A stretch of 64,000 bases of DNA from Antedon mediterranea (Eukaryota; Echinodermata; Crinoidea; Comatulida; Antedonidae), in assembly GCF_964355755.1 (NCBI RefSeq), contig NC_092670.1:37001795-37065794 (forward strand), written 5' to 3'. The notes below the pieces were generated by a model. That model ran no database searches, was not told the DNA's origin, and saw only the letters and a program-made list of their open reading frames with translations. This document shows, one piece after another, positions 34,901 through 44,364 of this stretch (positions are counted from its first letter, which is position 1; each line of letters begins with the position of its first letter). Made by a program: the position numbers and the translations under genes.

Positions 34901-36519
34901 GTGTACTTTCAGCCAAAGTTTTAACCCATTCATGAGTTTGGACAATAAAGTTTATTGAATTGAATTGAAAAACTGCGCAAAGAATCATTGATTAGGAATA
35001 GTCAATTTGCCAAGTGGAAAACAGGCTTTTCAAACAATCAAACATTTGGATGACTTAAACGCGGGAAACAAAGGCAACGGTTTCCTACTTTCTAGGATTT
35101 TTATTAGATAATCTATAGTTTTTGAAAACCCTTGTAACATGATCACAGTGCTGATTTTTCCAATTTTCCTCTAACTGTAATAGCAATTATATGGTCTTCA
35201 TGACTTTTTTTCTGCTTTATATTTTCATTTGGCACCAATAATATCATTGTAAATTTAGTTCAGTTAGTGTTTAAACTGTGCTAACAGTTTATGAAAAGAA
35301 ACCTTTGGAAATCAATACTGCAGTTACAGTTACCTGTAGTAATGTTAAAATATATATTTCTAAGAATGCAGTCGTGAGGTGGTTTCCCGAATGATCGTAA
35401 AATCAAAACGGTACTGGGTATGACCAACTAGCGTTCTTGTCACCAACTAGTCATCCATTCATAGAAGTACTGATGTAGTAGCCTATCTGTACGGTGACCA
35501 TAGAATGTGACCCGAGACATGACTAACTACGACTTTTAGTTGATAGAAGATTTAACAAATTTTGTTAGTTGTACTGTATGTGGATGTTTGATGAAATTAC
35601 ACACTAGGCATATTAATAGTAATGTTTGTTAGTATAAATAATTTTGAGTTAATAAGATATAAGGAAGAAAAGCAAATATACTATGGAGCGGATATTCCTT
35701 AATATACAATACTAAGTATCGTAGTTTTAAATTATAAATTTAAGGCGATCTTGTCAAATAGAAATAGAAAATAATAGTATCAACATTATAGATTTCAATA
35801 ATATAAGTTACCGTGTGGCTGGTGGTATATTTTAAGTACAGTACAAAGAAATTAATACATTGAATAAACTACATTCAGTATTGAATTGTTGAAAAGGAAT
35901 TTGTACCATTATTATTATTATTATTATTTGAAGCGATGCGCTTCAAATAAATTCGACACGCATAGTGAGCAGATATTTATTTAAGGGTTAAGTGTTAATT
36001 TTCGATTCGGTAGGCATATTAAAAAGTATTTAGTTATAAGCCTATGTTGAGTCTAGTTCGACTAAAAACATAGTACCACTACCATAACAAACAATTAAGC
36101 AAAGTAAAAATATATTATTAAACATTACTTTGATCTTAACAACTGTAGATAATAATTTGTTATTATCATTATTATGTTATGATGTTTGGTTGTCATGGTT
36201 ATGTATGCTAAATATAGTAAATTTTCAGTCCGCTTTTCAAAATTTGTCTAGTGTACAGTGCAGTTATCAGTTATCTATGTTAAAGTTAGATTTGTACAAA
36301 AAGTAAACAACCAGGAGACATATAGTACTTAGGCCTATAGTTATGGATCATGAAAGATGTTTTTCTATACCCTACCTTTCCCGCTGAAAAACTTTCATTC
36401 TCATCTGGTGAGTATGTACCAGCGGTGACCTTGAGGATTTGTGGGAAGGTGTACTTCCGGAGAACATCTTTGAGACTGTGAGTTTGCCTAGACCACTTTA
36501 TGTCTTCCACTTTAGACAT
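29697..36519 (-). CDS. GAREM-like adaptor 1 (CABIT + SAM), 955 aa
   Basis: Five coding exons: 36519-36376, 34531-34405, 33973-33779, 33087-32920 and 31930-29697; 2868 bases, phases 0,1,1,1. GAREM proteins are adaptors that bind Grb2 and SHP2 after receptor tyrosine kinase activation and promote ERK signalling in the cytoplasm. Exons 1-4 plus the start of exon 5 encode the N-terminal CABIT domain (about residues 1-285). A long disordered, Lys/Ser-rich stretch follows (about 290-580), then proline-rich SH3-type motifs near 710-745 (PPSPPPPPAF, APLPPPLPPVF). Three Tyr-x-Asn motifs fit the Grb2 SH2 consensus: YVNA at 289, YMNA at 691, YANN at 704. A SAM domain closes the protein (about 885-955) and ends GWRP as in vertebrate GAREM. 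Start: ATG at 36519 has an in-frame TAA six bases upstream. Its paralogue lies 12 kb upstream in the same orientation. Length is close to vertebrate GAREM1 (about 876). Confidence 0.92.
32699..32835. mobile_element. MITE family B
   Basis: Complete, with TAA at both borders, in intron 4 of GAREM-like 1. Confidence 0.85.
32920..33087 (-). CDS. GAREM-like 1, exon 4
   Basis: Acceptor CTTCCTAATAG, donor GTAAGT, 168 bases, phase 1 to 1. Encodes VINLPVHAKLEVAVAECFRD, aligned with ITAYLRLEFTIAEGLLGDD of the paralogue. Confidence 0.88.
33182..33303. mobile_element. MITE family H (ACAGTCAGGGGGAAATGGC ends)
   Basis: Left ACAGTCAGGGGGAAATGGCA and right TTTGCCATTTCCCCCTAACT GT are near-perfect inverted repeats. 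A diverged copy is at 35062-35178. Confidence 0.82.
33355..33377 (+). repeat. (AATA)n microsatellite
   Basis: About six AATA units; a longer imperfect run is at 53256-53301. Confidence 0.9.
33468..33735 (+). repeat. Intragenic duplication, copy 1
   Basis: Starts GTCGTGAGGTGGTTTCCCG and ends ACACTAGGCATA. Over 85 percent alike by eye to 35371-35615 in the same gene. It reaches to within about 45 bases of exon 3. Confidence 0.88.
33779..33973 (-). CDS. GAREM-like 1, exon 3
   Basis: Acceptor TGTATGTACAG, donor GTAGGC, 195 bases, phase 1 to 1. Encodes YLREIIDRCLLPREVRF and ends in QGNAINQ, shared with QGNAINF of the paralogue. Confidence 0.9.
34405..34531 (-). CDS. GAREM-like 1, exon 2
   Basis: Acceptor TTATTTTTAG, donor GTAAGT, 127 bases. 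Encodes MRIHQLCRQTRVLASDRRGN then ISIPIRYG, matching VRIHRKQTQKRVIA...ISIP in the paralogue. Confidence 0.88.
34640..34970 (+). pseudogene. LINE remnant: end of reverse-transcriptase ORF and 3' UTR
   Basis: A frame ending in TAA near 34760 reads RLRRSFLPSAMRHFN, like the SFFP-A-x-R-x-[WF]-N signature at the C-terminus of many LINE polymerases. About 210 bases later the sequence ends in a short TTGAA repeat tail, typical of non-LTR elements. 5'-truncated and inside intron 1 of GAREM-like 1. Confidence 0.5.
35062..35178. mobile_element. MITE family H, diverged copy
   Basis: Shares TTTCCTACTTTCTAGGA, GATAATCTATAG and CCTCTAACTGTA with 33182-33303. Confidence 0.65.
35371..35615 (+). repeat. Intragenic duplication, copy 2
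   Basis: Counterpart of 33468-33735; both are preceded at about 160-190 bases by a family H element, so the original duplicated unit was larger. Confidence 0.85.
36376..36519 (-). CDS. GAREM-like 1, exon 1 (CABIT start)
   Basis: 48 codons from ATG, phase 0 out at donor GTAGGG. WSRQTHSLKDVLRKYTFPQI aligns with WSKRAYTLNELLNSYKFPLI of the paralogue, the conserved opening of the CABIT domain. Confidence 0.9.
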
Positions 36520-36554
36520 AGTTTATGCCGAACGGTAACAGGTCTCACCTAAAA

Positions 36555-36700
36555 TAATTTATACAGTATAAAAAAGCATGTCTTTGGTGATAACACTATA
36601 AAAAACATCTCTTTGGTGATAACAGTATAAAACAGCACCTCTTTGGTGATAAAAGTATTTAAAAAAAAGCATCTCTTTGGTGATATACTGTACAGTAGTG
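36555..36700 (+). repeat. Tandem repeat of four units just upstream of GAREM-like 1
   Basis: CTCTTTGGTGATAACAGTAT with small variations repeats four times, spaced 32-38 bases. It lies 35-180 bases upstream of the start codon, so it may fall in the 5' UTR or promoter. Confidence 0.85.
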
Positions 36701-36718
36701 TCGTCTCCACTTTACACG

Positions 36719-36757
36719 AGGTTTTTAAAGAGTCTATCTAGTCGACCTAGTTTGAGC
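36719..36757 (+). repeat. 39-bp copy of the exon 3 flank
   Basis: AGGTTTTTAAAGAGTCTATC and the following bases to GTTTGAGC are identical to 33736-33774, the intron just after exon 3 of GAREM-like 1. Confidence 0.88.
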
Positions 36758-36768
36758 TACACCATGAA

Positions 36769-36826
36769 AGCCTCAGTGGTCTAATAGTCGGATGCCTGTA
36801 GATTCCTGGTTCGAATCTCGGTTTTC
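36769..36826 (+). repeat. tRNA-derived SINE head
   Basis: GCCTCAGTGGTCTAAT, then B box GGTTCGAATCTCGG; ACCATGAAA precedes it as at the copy at 13646-13706. Confidence 0.65.
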
Positions 36827-37169
36827 TCAAATGTCTTCATCATCTTCTTCACCGTTTATAAATTAATTGAATGTTAATGTTATTTCATATTTATTTAAGG
36901 TTATGTAGGGCATGGAGGATATTTCCTCCATGGGTAAAGGTTAGTTGGGCTCCAATCTAAGCAAAAAAAACTCTTTCATGATGAATCCTTTCTGTTTCAT
37001 ATATACCGTACAATTCCACCATATTGTAGGCCTACAGTACAAACATTACACCGTACATATTATTGTTAACAGTAACACATTTTATACAGTAGTAAATCAC
37101 TGTTACAATATTAGCACAGACTAGTTTAGTGAATGTTTGCTCAAACTAAGCCAATGAAATCAATGTGAG

Positions 37170-37170
<1 letters not shown>

Positions 37171-37225
<55 letters not shown>

Positions 37226-37460
37226 TATTTAGGCAAATTGCCAAGGATAACCATAAGCAAATTCAATCACTATCCTTCTTAAAGGTGGCAATCCGTTCAC
37301 GAGACAAACATATACACACAATGCTCTACATAAACAAAGTCTTTATTACAAGTCTTTGGGAGTGGAGTTGTAAATTGTCATTAGAAAAAATCCTGACATA
37401 TGACAGGACTTGAACCCAGGACCCTTGGATTCAAGTATCGAGACAGTATGTATGGTCGTT
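37171..37460 (-). mobile_element. SINE with long poly(A) tail
   Basis: The plus strand has an uninterrupted run of about 50 T at 37171-37222. Read on the minus strand, a B box GGGTTCAAGTCC (near 37405) is followed by a body of about 180 bases and then the poly(A). An A box is not clear. The pure tail suggests a young insertion. Confidence 0.65.
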
Positions 37461-38045
37461 TTTCTTACATTGTTATTGAAACGTTAACAACATATATTAC
37501 GTCTAAAATACACTATAGTTTACTGACCTGTATCGTAATTAGATTATTTCACATCCTAATGTTTCCAAAAAAAAACGAAACGTCAGTAAATAATTTAAAT
37601 ACAGTGATTAATACAGTAACAAAGATAATCCAGAGAACTACAGTTATACTAGCTTAACCTGTTGATCGGGTGTACACACTTATGACGTGAGAATATGGTC
37701 CGAAGTATTTGCATTACTTTACGCCACATTTATCGTAATCATTCATCCGATCAAGCAATATACCACTTCTATTGTCATTGCTCAAACACCCCAACCAGCA
37801 TTATCATTGAAACTGCTCAGCAAATAGTGAAAAGGGAGAAATCACGATTGCTCGTGTATTACATCAACTATTGGATTTAAAGGGCAAACGCAGTTCGGTT
37901 CATGCTACAGTAAACTAAGTTAAATTATAAGAAGCACGTTTGTCTTAACAGGCGCAATTTACGTACGCCGGGTGCCGTTTACGTTTGGCGTAGTTTACGT
38001 CGTGTGCGGTCTACGTTGCGTGCAGTTTGCGTTTAAAGCAGTTTA

Positions 38046-38224
38046 AGCTTGGTTCTCACTAGAACGTAACGCAATGACGTAAACGCAACGTAAGCGTGTT
38101 GACCAATGACAAGCGAAGTTATAGACAGTTAGCAATCACAAGCGAATAAGCCATCGCTTGTGATTGGTCAATTCACTTGCGTTGCGTTACGTCCTTGCGT
38201 TGCGTCGCTAGTGGGAACCACCCT
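38046..38224. mobile_element. MITE family A, type a
   Basis: Opposite orientation to most copies; directly followed, after one TTA, by a type b copy. Confidence 0.85.
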
Positions 38225-38227
38225 TTA

Positions 38228-38395
38228 AGCGTGGTTCTCACTAGAACGCAATGCAGTGACGTATTGATGCAAAGTGATGATATTGCGTAAACACGACGGC
38301 GTAACATTGCTGCAAAGATGATTTCACGCAGGCGGGGCAAACACAATTATTGGAATGGCATTTTCTTACGTTGCGTCGCTAGTGGTAACCAAGCT
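38228..38395. mobile_element. MITE family A, type b
   Basis: AGCGTGGTTCTCACTAGAACG start; core with GCAGGCGGGGCAAACAC, the reverse of other type b copies. Confidence 0.8.
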
Positions 38396-38424
38396 TTGTG
38401 GACGTCTAACGCAGTTTACATCTA

Positions 38425-38559
38425 GAGCTTGGTTCCCACTAGGACGTAACGCAAGGAGGTAAACGCAACACAATCGTGTTGACCAATGACACGTGACAGT
38501 TCAAATAATCTATCGATTGTGATTGGTCAACTCACTTACGTTGTGTTGCGTTCTAGTGC
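38425..38559. mobile_element. MITE family A, shortened copy
   Basis: AGCTTGGTTCCCACTAGGACG start; ends at GCGTTCTAGTG without the last bases. Confidence 0.75.
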
Positions 38560-38637
38560 AGTGCGGAGTGCAGTTTAAGTTGCGTGCAGTTAATGTTTGA
38601 TGCAGTTTATGGTTGACATGCTTTACTGTACGTCTAA

Positions 38638-38816
38638 TGCTTGGTTCCCACTAGCGACGCAACACAACGACGTAACGCAACGCAAGTGAATTGACCAATC
38701 ACAAGCAATGGCTTATTTGCTTGTGATTGCTAACTGTCTATAACTTCGCTTGTCATTGGCTAAAACGCTTGCGTTGCGTTTACGTCCTTGCTTTACGTTC
38801 TAGTGGGAACCAAGCT
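38638..38816. mobile_element. MITE family A, type a
   Basis: TAA on the left; ends CTAGTGGGAACCAAGCT. Confidence 0.85.
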
Positions 38817-38899
38817 TGAAGCAGGTTACGTGTAACGCAGTTTATATCTATGTTACGAATAAATAAAACGCTGTGGCTTGTACTTTGTACGTTATATTA

Positions 38900-39054
38900 A
38901 GCTCTGTCTATACTATCAAACTGTATGTGTCAAAAAAGTTTGATGTGCCCATATATGGTAGTGCTACAGTATGCTCAAATATGGTAGTGATATGACATCA
39001 TCATGTTTATATGTGGGCACATCACATTTTTTGACACATAAAGTTTGATAATGA
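38900..39054. mobile_element. MITE family B, right end lost
   Basis: AGCTCTGTCTATACTATC start; core slightly expanded (two GGTAGTG segments); stops at AAGTTTGATAATG. Confidence 0.78.
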
Positions 39055-39356
39055 CAAGGCATTAGTATGAAATTATGAGATCCCAATCAACACGAATACT
39101 GGTCTAGGACATTATAATTCAGCTTTTTAATATAAATTACAACTTTTAATTTTAATCAATACAATAGACCAATATCAATTGCGATCATGACAGATGGTTC
39201 CATTATAATCTGTGTATAGGCCTAATGAAATATAATAAGGGATGGTAAATAGATATGCAATTGTGTACAACCATAATGAAATGTCTGAATACTCATTAAG
39301 CTGCAGTATACGGTAGTATCCAAATATAAATTTAGCAAGTTCAAAATGAAGCGTGG

Positions 39357-40535
39357 TTTTGGTATATTTTTATAATACGCATGGGATTAGATTCACTGGT
39401 ATATGGGTTTTGGTATATTTTTATAATACGCATGGGATTAGATCCACTGGTATATGGGTTTTGGTATATTTTTATAATACGCATATGATTAGATCCACTG
39501 GTATATGGGTTTTGGTATATTTTTATAATACGCATGGGATTAGATCCACTGGTATATGGGTTTTGGTATATTTTTATAATACGCATGGGATTAGATCCAC
39601 TGGTGTATGGGTTTTGGTATATTTTTATAATACACATGGGATTAGATCCACTGGTATATGGGTTTTGGTATATTTTTATAATACGCATGGGATTAGATTC
39701 ACTGGTATATGGGTTTTGGTATATTTTTATAATACGCATGGGATTAGATCCGCTGGTATATGGGTTTTGGTATATTTTTATAATACGCAGGGGATTAGAT
39801 CCGCTGGTATATGGGTTTTGGTATTTTTTATAATACGCATGGGATTAGATCCACTGGTGTATGGGTTTTGGTATATTTTTATAATACGCATGGGATTAGA
39901 TCCACTGGTATATGGGTTTTGGTATTTTTTTATAATACGCATGGGATTAGATCCACTGGTGTATGGGTTTTGGTATATTTTTATAATACGCATGGGATTA
40001 GATCCACTGGTGTATGGGTTTTGGTATATTTTTATAATACGCATGGGATTAGATCCACTGGTATATGGGTTTTGGTATATTTTTATAATACGCATGGGAT
40101 TAGATCCACTGGTGTATGGGTTTTGGTATATTTTTATAATACGCATGGGATTAGATCCACTGGTATATGGGTTTTGGTATATTTTTATAATACGCATGGG
40201 ATTAGATCCACTGGTGTATGGGTTTTGGTATATTTTTATAATACGCATGGGATTAGATCCACTGGTATATGGGTTTTGGTATATTTTTATAATACGCATG
40301 GGATTAGATCCACTGGTGTATGGGTTTTGGTATATTTTTATAATACGCATGGGATTACATCCACTGGTATGTGGGTTTTGGTATATTTTTATAATACGCA
40401 TGGGATTAGATCCACTGGTATATGGGTTTTGGTATATTTTTATAATACGCATGAGATTAGATCCACTGGTATATGGATTTTGGTATATTTTTATAATACG
40501 CATGGGATTACAGTAGATCCACTGGTGTATGGGTT
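39357..40535. repeat. 51-bp satellite, about 23 units
   Basis: Unit: GGGTTTTGGTATATTTTTAT, AATACGCATGGGATTAGATC, CACTGGTATAT. Because 51 is divisible by 3, all frames without a stop stay open on both strands and give long false proteins (up to 387 codons). One single-base length change near 39820 shifts the frame. Flanked by ordinary intergenic DNA. Confidence 0.97.
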
Positions 40536-40539
40536 TACC

Positions 40540-43480
40540 CCTGAAACTACTGTAACCCCAGTTGTTTGCCTTGTTTTAAAGCAAGGCAACCAATCTACAA
40601 CCTTGTTATAGACTTTTTTTTATGTTAGTCCACCAGTCGACGTTTCGATTTTTGTCCGAAAATACAATTATAGAAATACATATGAAACGCCATATGTGCC
40701 AAAATATTTTTCCTTTTACTGATATTAAGTTAAAACTCGATGAAACGCAGACTGCCTTATTTAAAGTAAATATCGTAATATATAAATAGAGACAAACCTA
40801 AGAGCTGTTTCATCAATTTAGGGAGTAGAAATGTAATGTACAGTAGGCCTATTTACTACTTTCTAGTAAGTACCGTACTTTAAAGTAACTGTACGGGTAC
40901 GTTCTTCTCTGTGAGTTGTGATTGCCACATATTGCAAAGTAGAATTGCTTTCTATGTCAATGTTTCTTTGCTCAATAACCTGCAGAACTTTTACATTAAC
41001 AGACCATGCCTATTAATTTTCAGAATAATCGATATATTGGTGACGTCACAAATTTTAATAAAATCTCGAGTTATTTTTCAATATGGGCAGAAATATTAAC
41101 TCTGTCCCTACATTTGCCAACTGTACAGTTTTTCACTCCGCTTAATTATTAAAACGTGTGGTAGTTTTTTGTATTTTTTGTTATTCGTGGAGCGAGTAAG
41201 TTTATATTTTGCAACAATTTCAGTAATATTATTTCTATGAATAATTGCGTTTAACAAGACAGAATAATAACTTTCTCATATTTCCGTAAATTCAAATAGA
41301 AGTAACTATAATTTAGGATAATTGACAATGTATCTTAAGTTCATAATTTATGTTTGTACAGTGACAGTTTTTCAAATACCTATTTATATATTTTGTTTCA
41401 CCTGACTGAATTCGTTTATTTTCGCTTCCTATTCGTCGTATAATCAGGGACATTTCATTCTTACCTTGTATAATATATGCTACTGTCAAACTAACGAGTG
41501 AACGTACAGTATTGTTTGTACTGTAAAAAGACAGAATGCCCTATTTAATGAAAAGGTAGTATTGTATACAAGGTACCCGGCATTAACATTTGTTCGCATT
41601 GTGATTAGAATACAACAAACACTGTGGTTTAAGGTTAGACCTTCCGAATATGACAAAAGAAAGAAAGATGGAGTTAAAGTTTATTCGTGAGAATTCCTGA
41701 CGGTCTTAAGTCATGGGATTTTCCAATAAATACTATAAATATTAATATTATCTGGGCTGCCATTAATTAGGTGAATGCTAAAATAGAAGTTATTTCTATA
41801 ATTTTAAATAAGTATAATATAGTTTAATTACTTTATATTACATATTGGCCATAACATTTGGACCCATAACATTTACCTATATTTACTTATTTTGTACAGG
41901 AAAAACAGTAATCATTTTGATAACGGCTATGACCGTAACAACATCACTTATTTATTTTTACTTCTTTACAGGTAGTATTTATTTTGTACATATTTTATAC
42001 ATTTGTACAGTTCTAGTAATTGAGAGACACGCCCTTAAATGTCATCACTCTTCAGTGCTTCACTTCACTTACTGAATAGAATAAGATATTTAATTTACAC
42101 TCCAAATGCACTGTATTAATTTTATTAATGTTTATGAGCATTGATATAGGCCTAACTTATAACAACACAATATTTCTCTCGGTACATCTGTACGTACTGT
42201 CAGTATGTATACTACAGTATTTGTTAAACTGTGTTTCCGACAAGTACTACAATACTCCTTTGACCATAATCTTCAACTCTCCGTAAACCACACTAAATAT
42301 TGCTAATCAATATTAATTCATCTATTTTTTTAAATAAAATATGTATAAGTATAATACAGTAGCTTATTTGTATAGGAGTAGGCCTACTAACGAATAAAGG
42401 AAATTGTAAAGAAGGAGAGGTCAACTAAAGTAATCTGTTAAGTTTTTACATTACATTGTTCAAAGTGCAAACAATTCATTGTTTTACTGAATTATGCTAT
42501 AGAAAGTTGTACCTCACTTATTTCGTGTTTTCAAATAGGTTTAAAAAATTAAAGTACCGTCACAATGGTACCGTTTCATACAAGAATTTGGTCAATGTTT
42601 TCGAGTGAATGAACAAATCAAATAACATACAATTGTACCTGATTTTGATGATTACTGTAGTAATTAAGTTTTTTTCACTTGTCTACTTTTTAGAATTTAA
42701 GAACACATTTCAACTTAAAATACACATGCGCAATACTTGTTTGCTATTTATGCCTTTTTTCATTATTGTCATTTTTTGTATTTAAATTATCATTTAAATC
42801 ATCCAGTTAATGTCATAAACAAGATTATTATCATAATTCACCTTTAACTACTGCATTTTTAAATAATTTATTGAAATAGTAATGTAAGATATAATTACTG
42901 GACAAATTACCTATTGACCAGGTTAGCCACTGCGAAATTTACAATGACTCTTTGTACAAATCTACCATCTTTACTAGCAAAACAAACATGGGTTTAACAG
43001 TAGTAAGGCCCTATGTGTGTCTAAGGTTCCGTATTTAAGTACGGTGCTGAGCAATATAAACATGGCCTATAGTATATATTATGTACTGGTAGTGTAGTGT
43101 TAGTACGTGTATGGTATAGTATGAAGAAAATATTATTTCTTCATTTAGAATTGTGACGAATGCTGGTCATTTAGGCTTATTTTAGCGTAGTAAGAAACTA
43201 CAGCAGTGAGACTACTAAGCAGTAGGCCTACAATTTCCATAAAAATGAATTGAATCTCTAAATATAAGTATAACGACGAAAATAGCTCAATATTAAAGAA
43301 TCTATTGAAGATTTTACTGAAGGTGGTATACTGTACCAAGTAGTTAAGCACTGTGAATAGTCACTGATTGTTATACCGTATCATGTATTTGGTCTTTGCG
43401 GAAAATATGTGGTTGTGTGTGATATTCGCGCCAAAATGCTACTGTATGTTAACAATGTTATTGAAATATATATTTGAAAT
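40540..43480. other. Intergenic, nothing recognised
   Basis: AT-rich DNA with several TAGGCCTA octamers; no frame with splice context and no matching repeat. Confidence 0.5.
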
Positions 43481-43487
43481 ATATATT

Positions 43488-43765
43488 TATACTGGGTAAC
43501 CTCTTCAGTCAAAGACTGGTCTCCCAGAGGGCCCAGTTGGTGGTCAGTGGCTGTGATGTACTAATGCACCGGGGTAACCCCCTACTCGTCTCGAAAGATG
43601 TACTAGGTTCTTTAAAGTGCACACGAGCTAGATGTGTACATTGGACCTACGGTTTATAGTCCTTATCCGAGAAGACCTAACCCTAACCATGGAGTGAGTG
43701 AGCCTCGAACCCCTGCCGATGTTATGGCTACGTACGGTTCCACTCGGCCACTCACTCACTCACTA
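43488..43765 (-). mobile_element. tRNA-derived SINE, second copy
   Basis: Same family as 28488-28795, same orientation; its tRNA-like head at 43700-43762 is shortened by a deletion. Confidence 0.78.
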
Positions 43766-43895
43766 TACTATCACAATTGTTGGAGTTACAGTAAATGCCA
43801 GCGGAATTCCATTTGTTGATTCTTGATTGCAAACCCACGCGTCCTAACCACCAATTTACTCAACTCTAATCAAATTCGTTTATACACCTACAGTA

Positions 43896-44013
43896 CAGTG
43901 TCGTAACAGCTATGAGCGCTCACTGGCTAAACCCAGGGGTCCCTAAGCAATGCCCAGATGAAAAAAAACTCATTAAAATGTGTGGGACATCGGGCCTCTA
44001 CGTTACGTCACTG
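43896..44013. mobile_element. hAT-like MITE fragment
   Basis: CAGTGTCGTAAC at the left and GTTACGTCACTG at the right; CAGTG ends are usual for hAT elements. Shares GCGCTCACTGGCTAAACCCA with 59698-59867. Confidence 0.5.
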
Positions 44014-44156
44014 ACTGGTAGGCTACAGTACAGTCACTTCTACAGTACTTCACATAAACATTTCCCATTCTGTTAAATCAACCACATTGAAAATAGTTTA
44101 GGGTCTCTAAAGGTCTAACTACAATACTGTATTACTTTCTATATATTTGTTTTTAA

Positions 44157-44360
44157 AGCCTGTTTTCCTGTCGACGTTATTCGACGCTATCGTCGTTGAT
44201 CGTTAACAGTTCAACGACGATCGTTTGAAAACGATCAAGTTGAAATGATAACGATAGCGAGTACCTTTTCCTGTAAATCGTTAACATTTCAATGTTTACG
44301 TAGAAGATCGCTGATTATTATTAACGATAGCGTCGAATAACGTCGACAGGAAAACAGGCT
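44157..44360. mobile_element. MITE family G, intact 204 bp
   Basis: AGCCTGTTTTCCTGTCGACG begins a perfect terminal inverted repeat of about 37 bases; TAA on both sides. Internal CGTTAAC/ACGATCG segments extend the palindrome. Looks young. Confidence 0.9.
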
Positions 44361-44364
44361 TAAA

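Noticed and set aside
36286-36375. Coding beyond GAREM-like 1 exon 1 (GYRKTSFMIHNYRP)
   Set aside because: This is intron read-through past the GTAGGG donor; the paralogue splices at the same codon.
39357-40535. CRISPR-like array
   Set aside because: Units are contiguous without unique spacers, and the genome is eukaryotic.
39341-40611. Long open frames (up to 387 codons) on both strands
   Set aside because: They are translations of a 51-bp satellite whose length is a multiple of three; no start context, no splice sites, equal openness on both strands.
43769-43870. Second tRNA-like piece near TTGGTGGTTAGGACGCG
   Set aside because: Only an A-box-like half and a weak GGGTTTGCAATC; too little to call.
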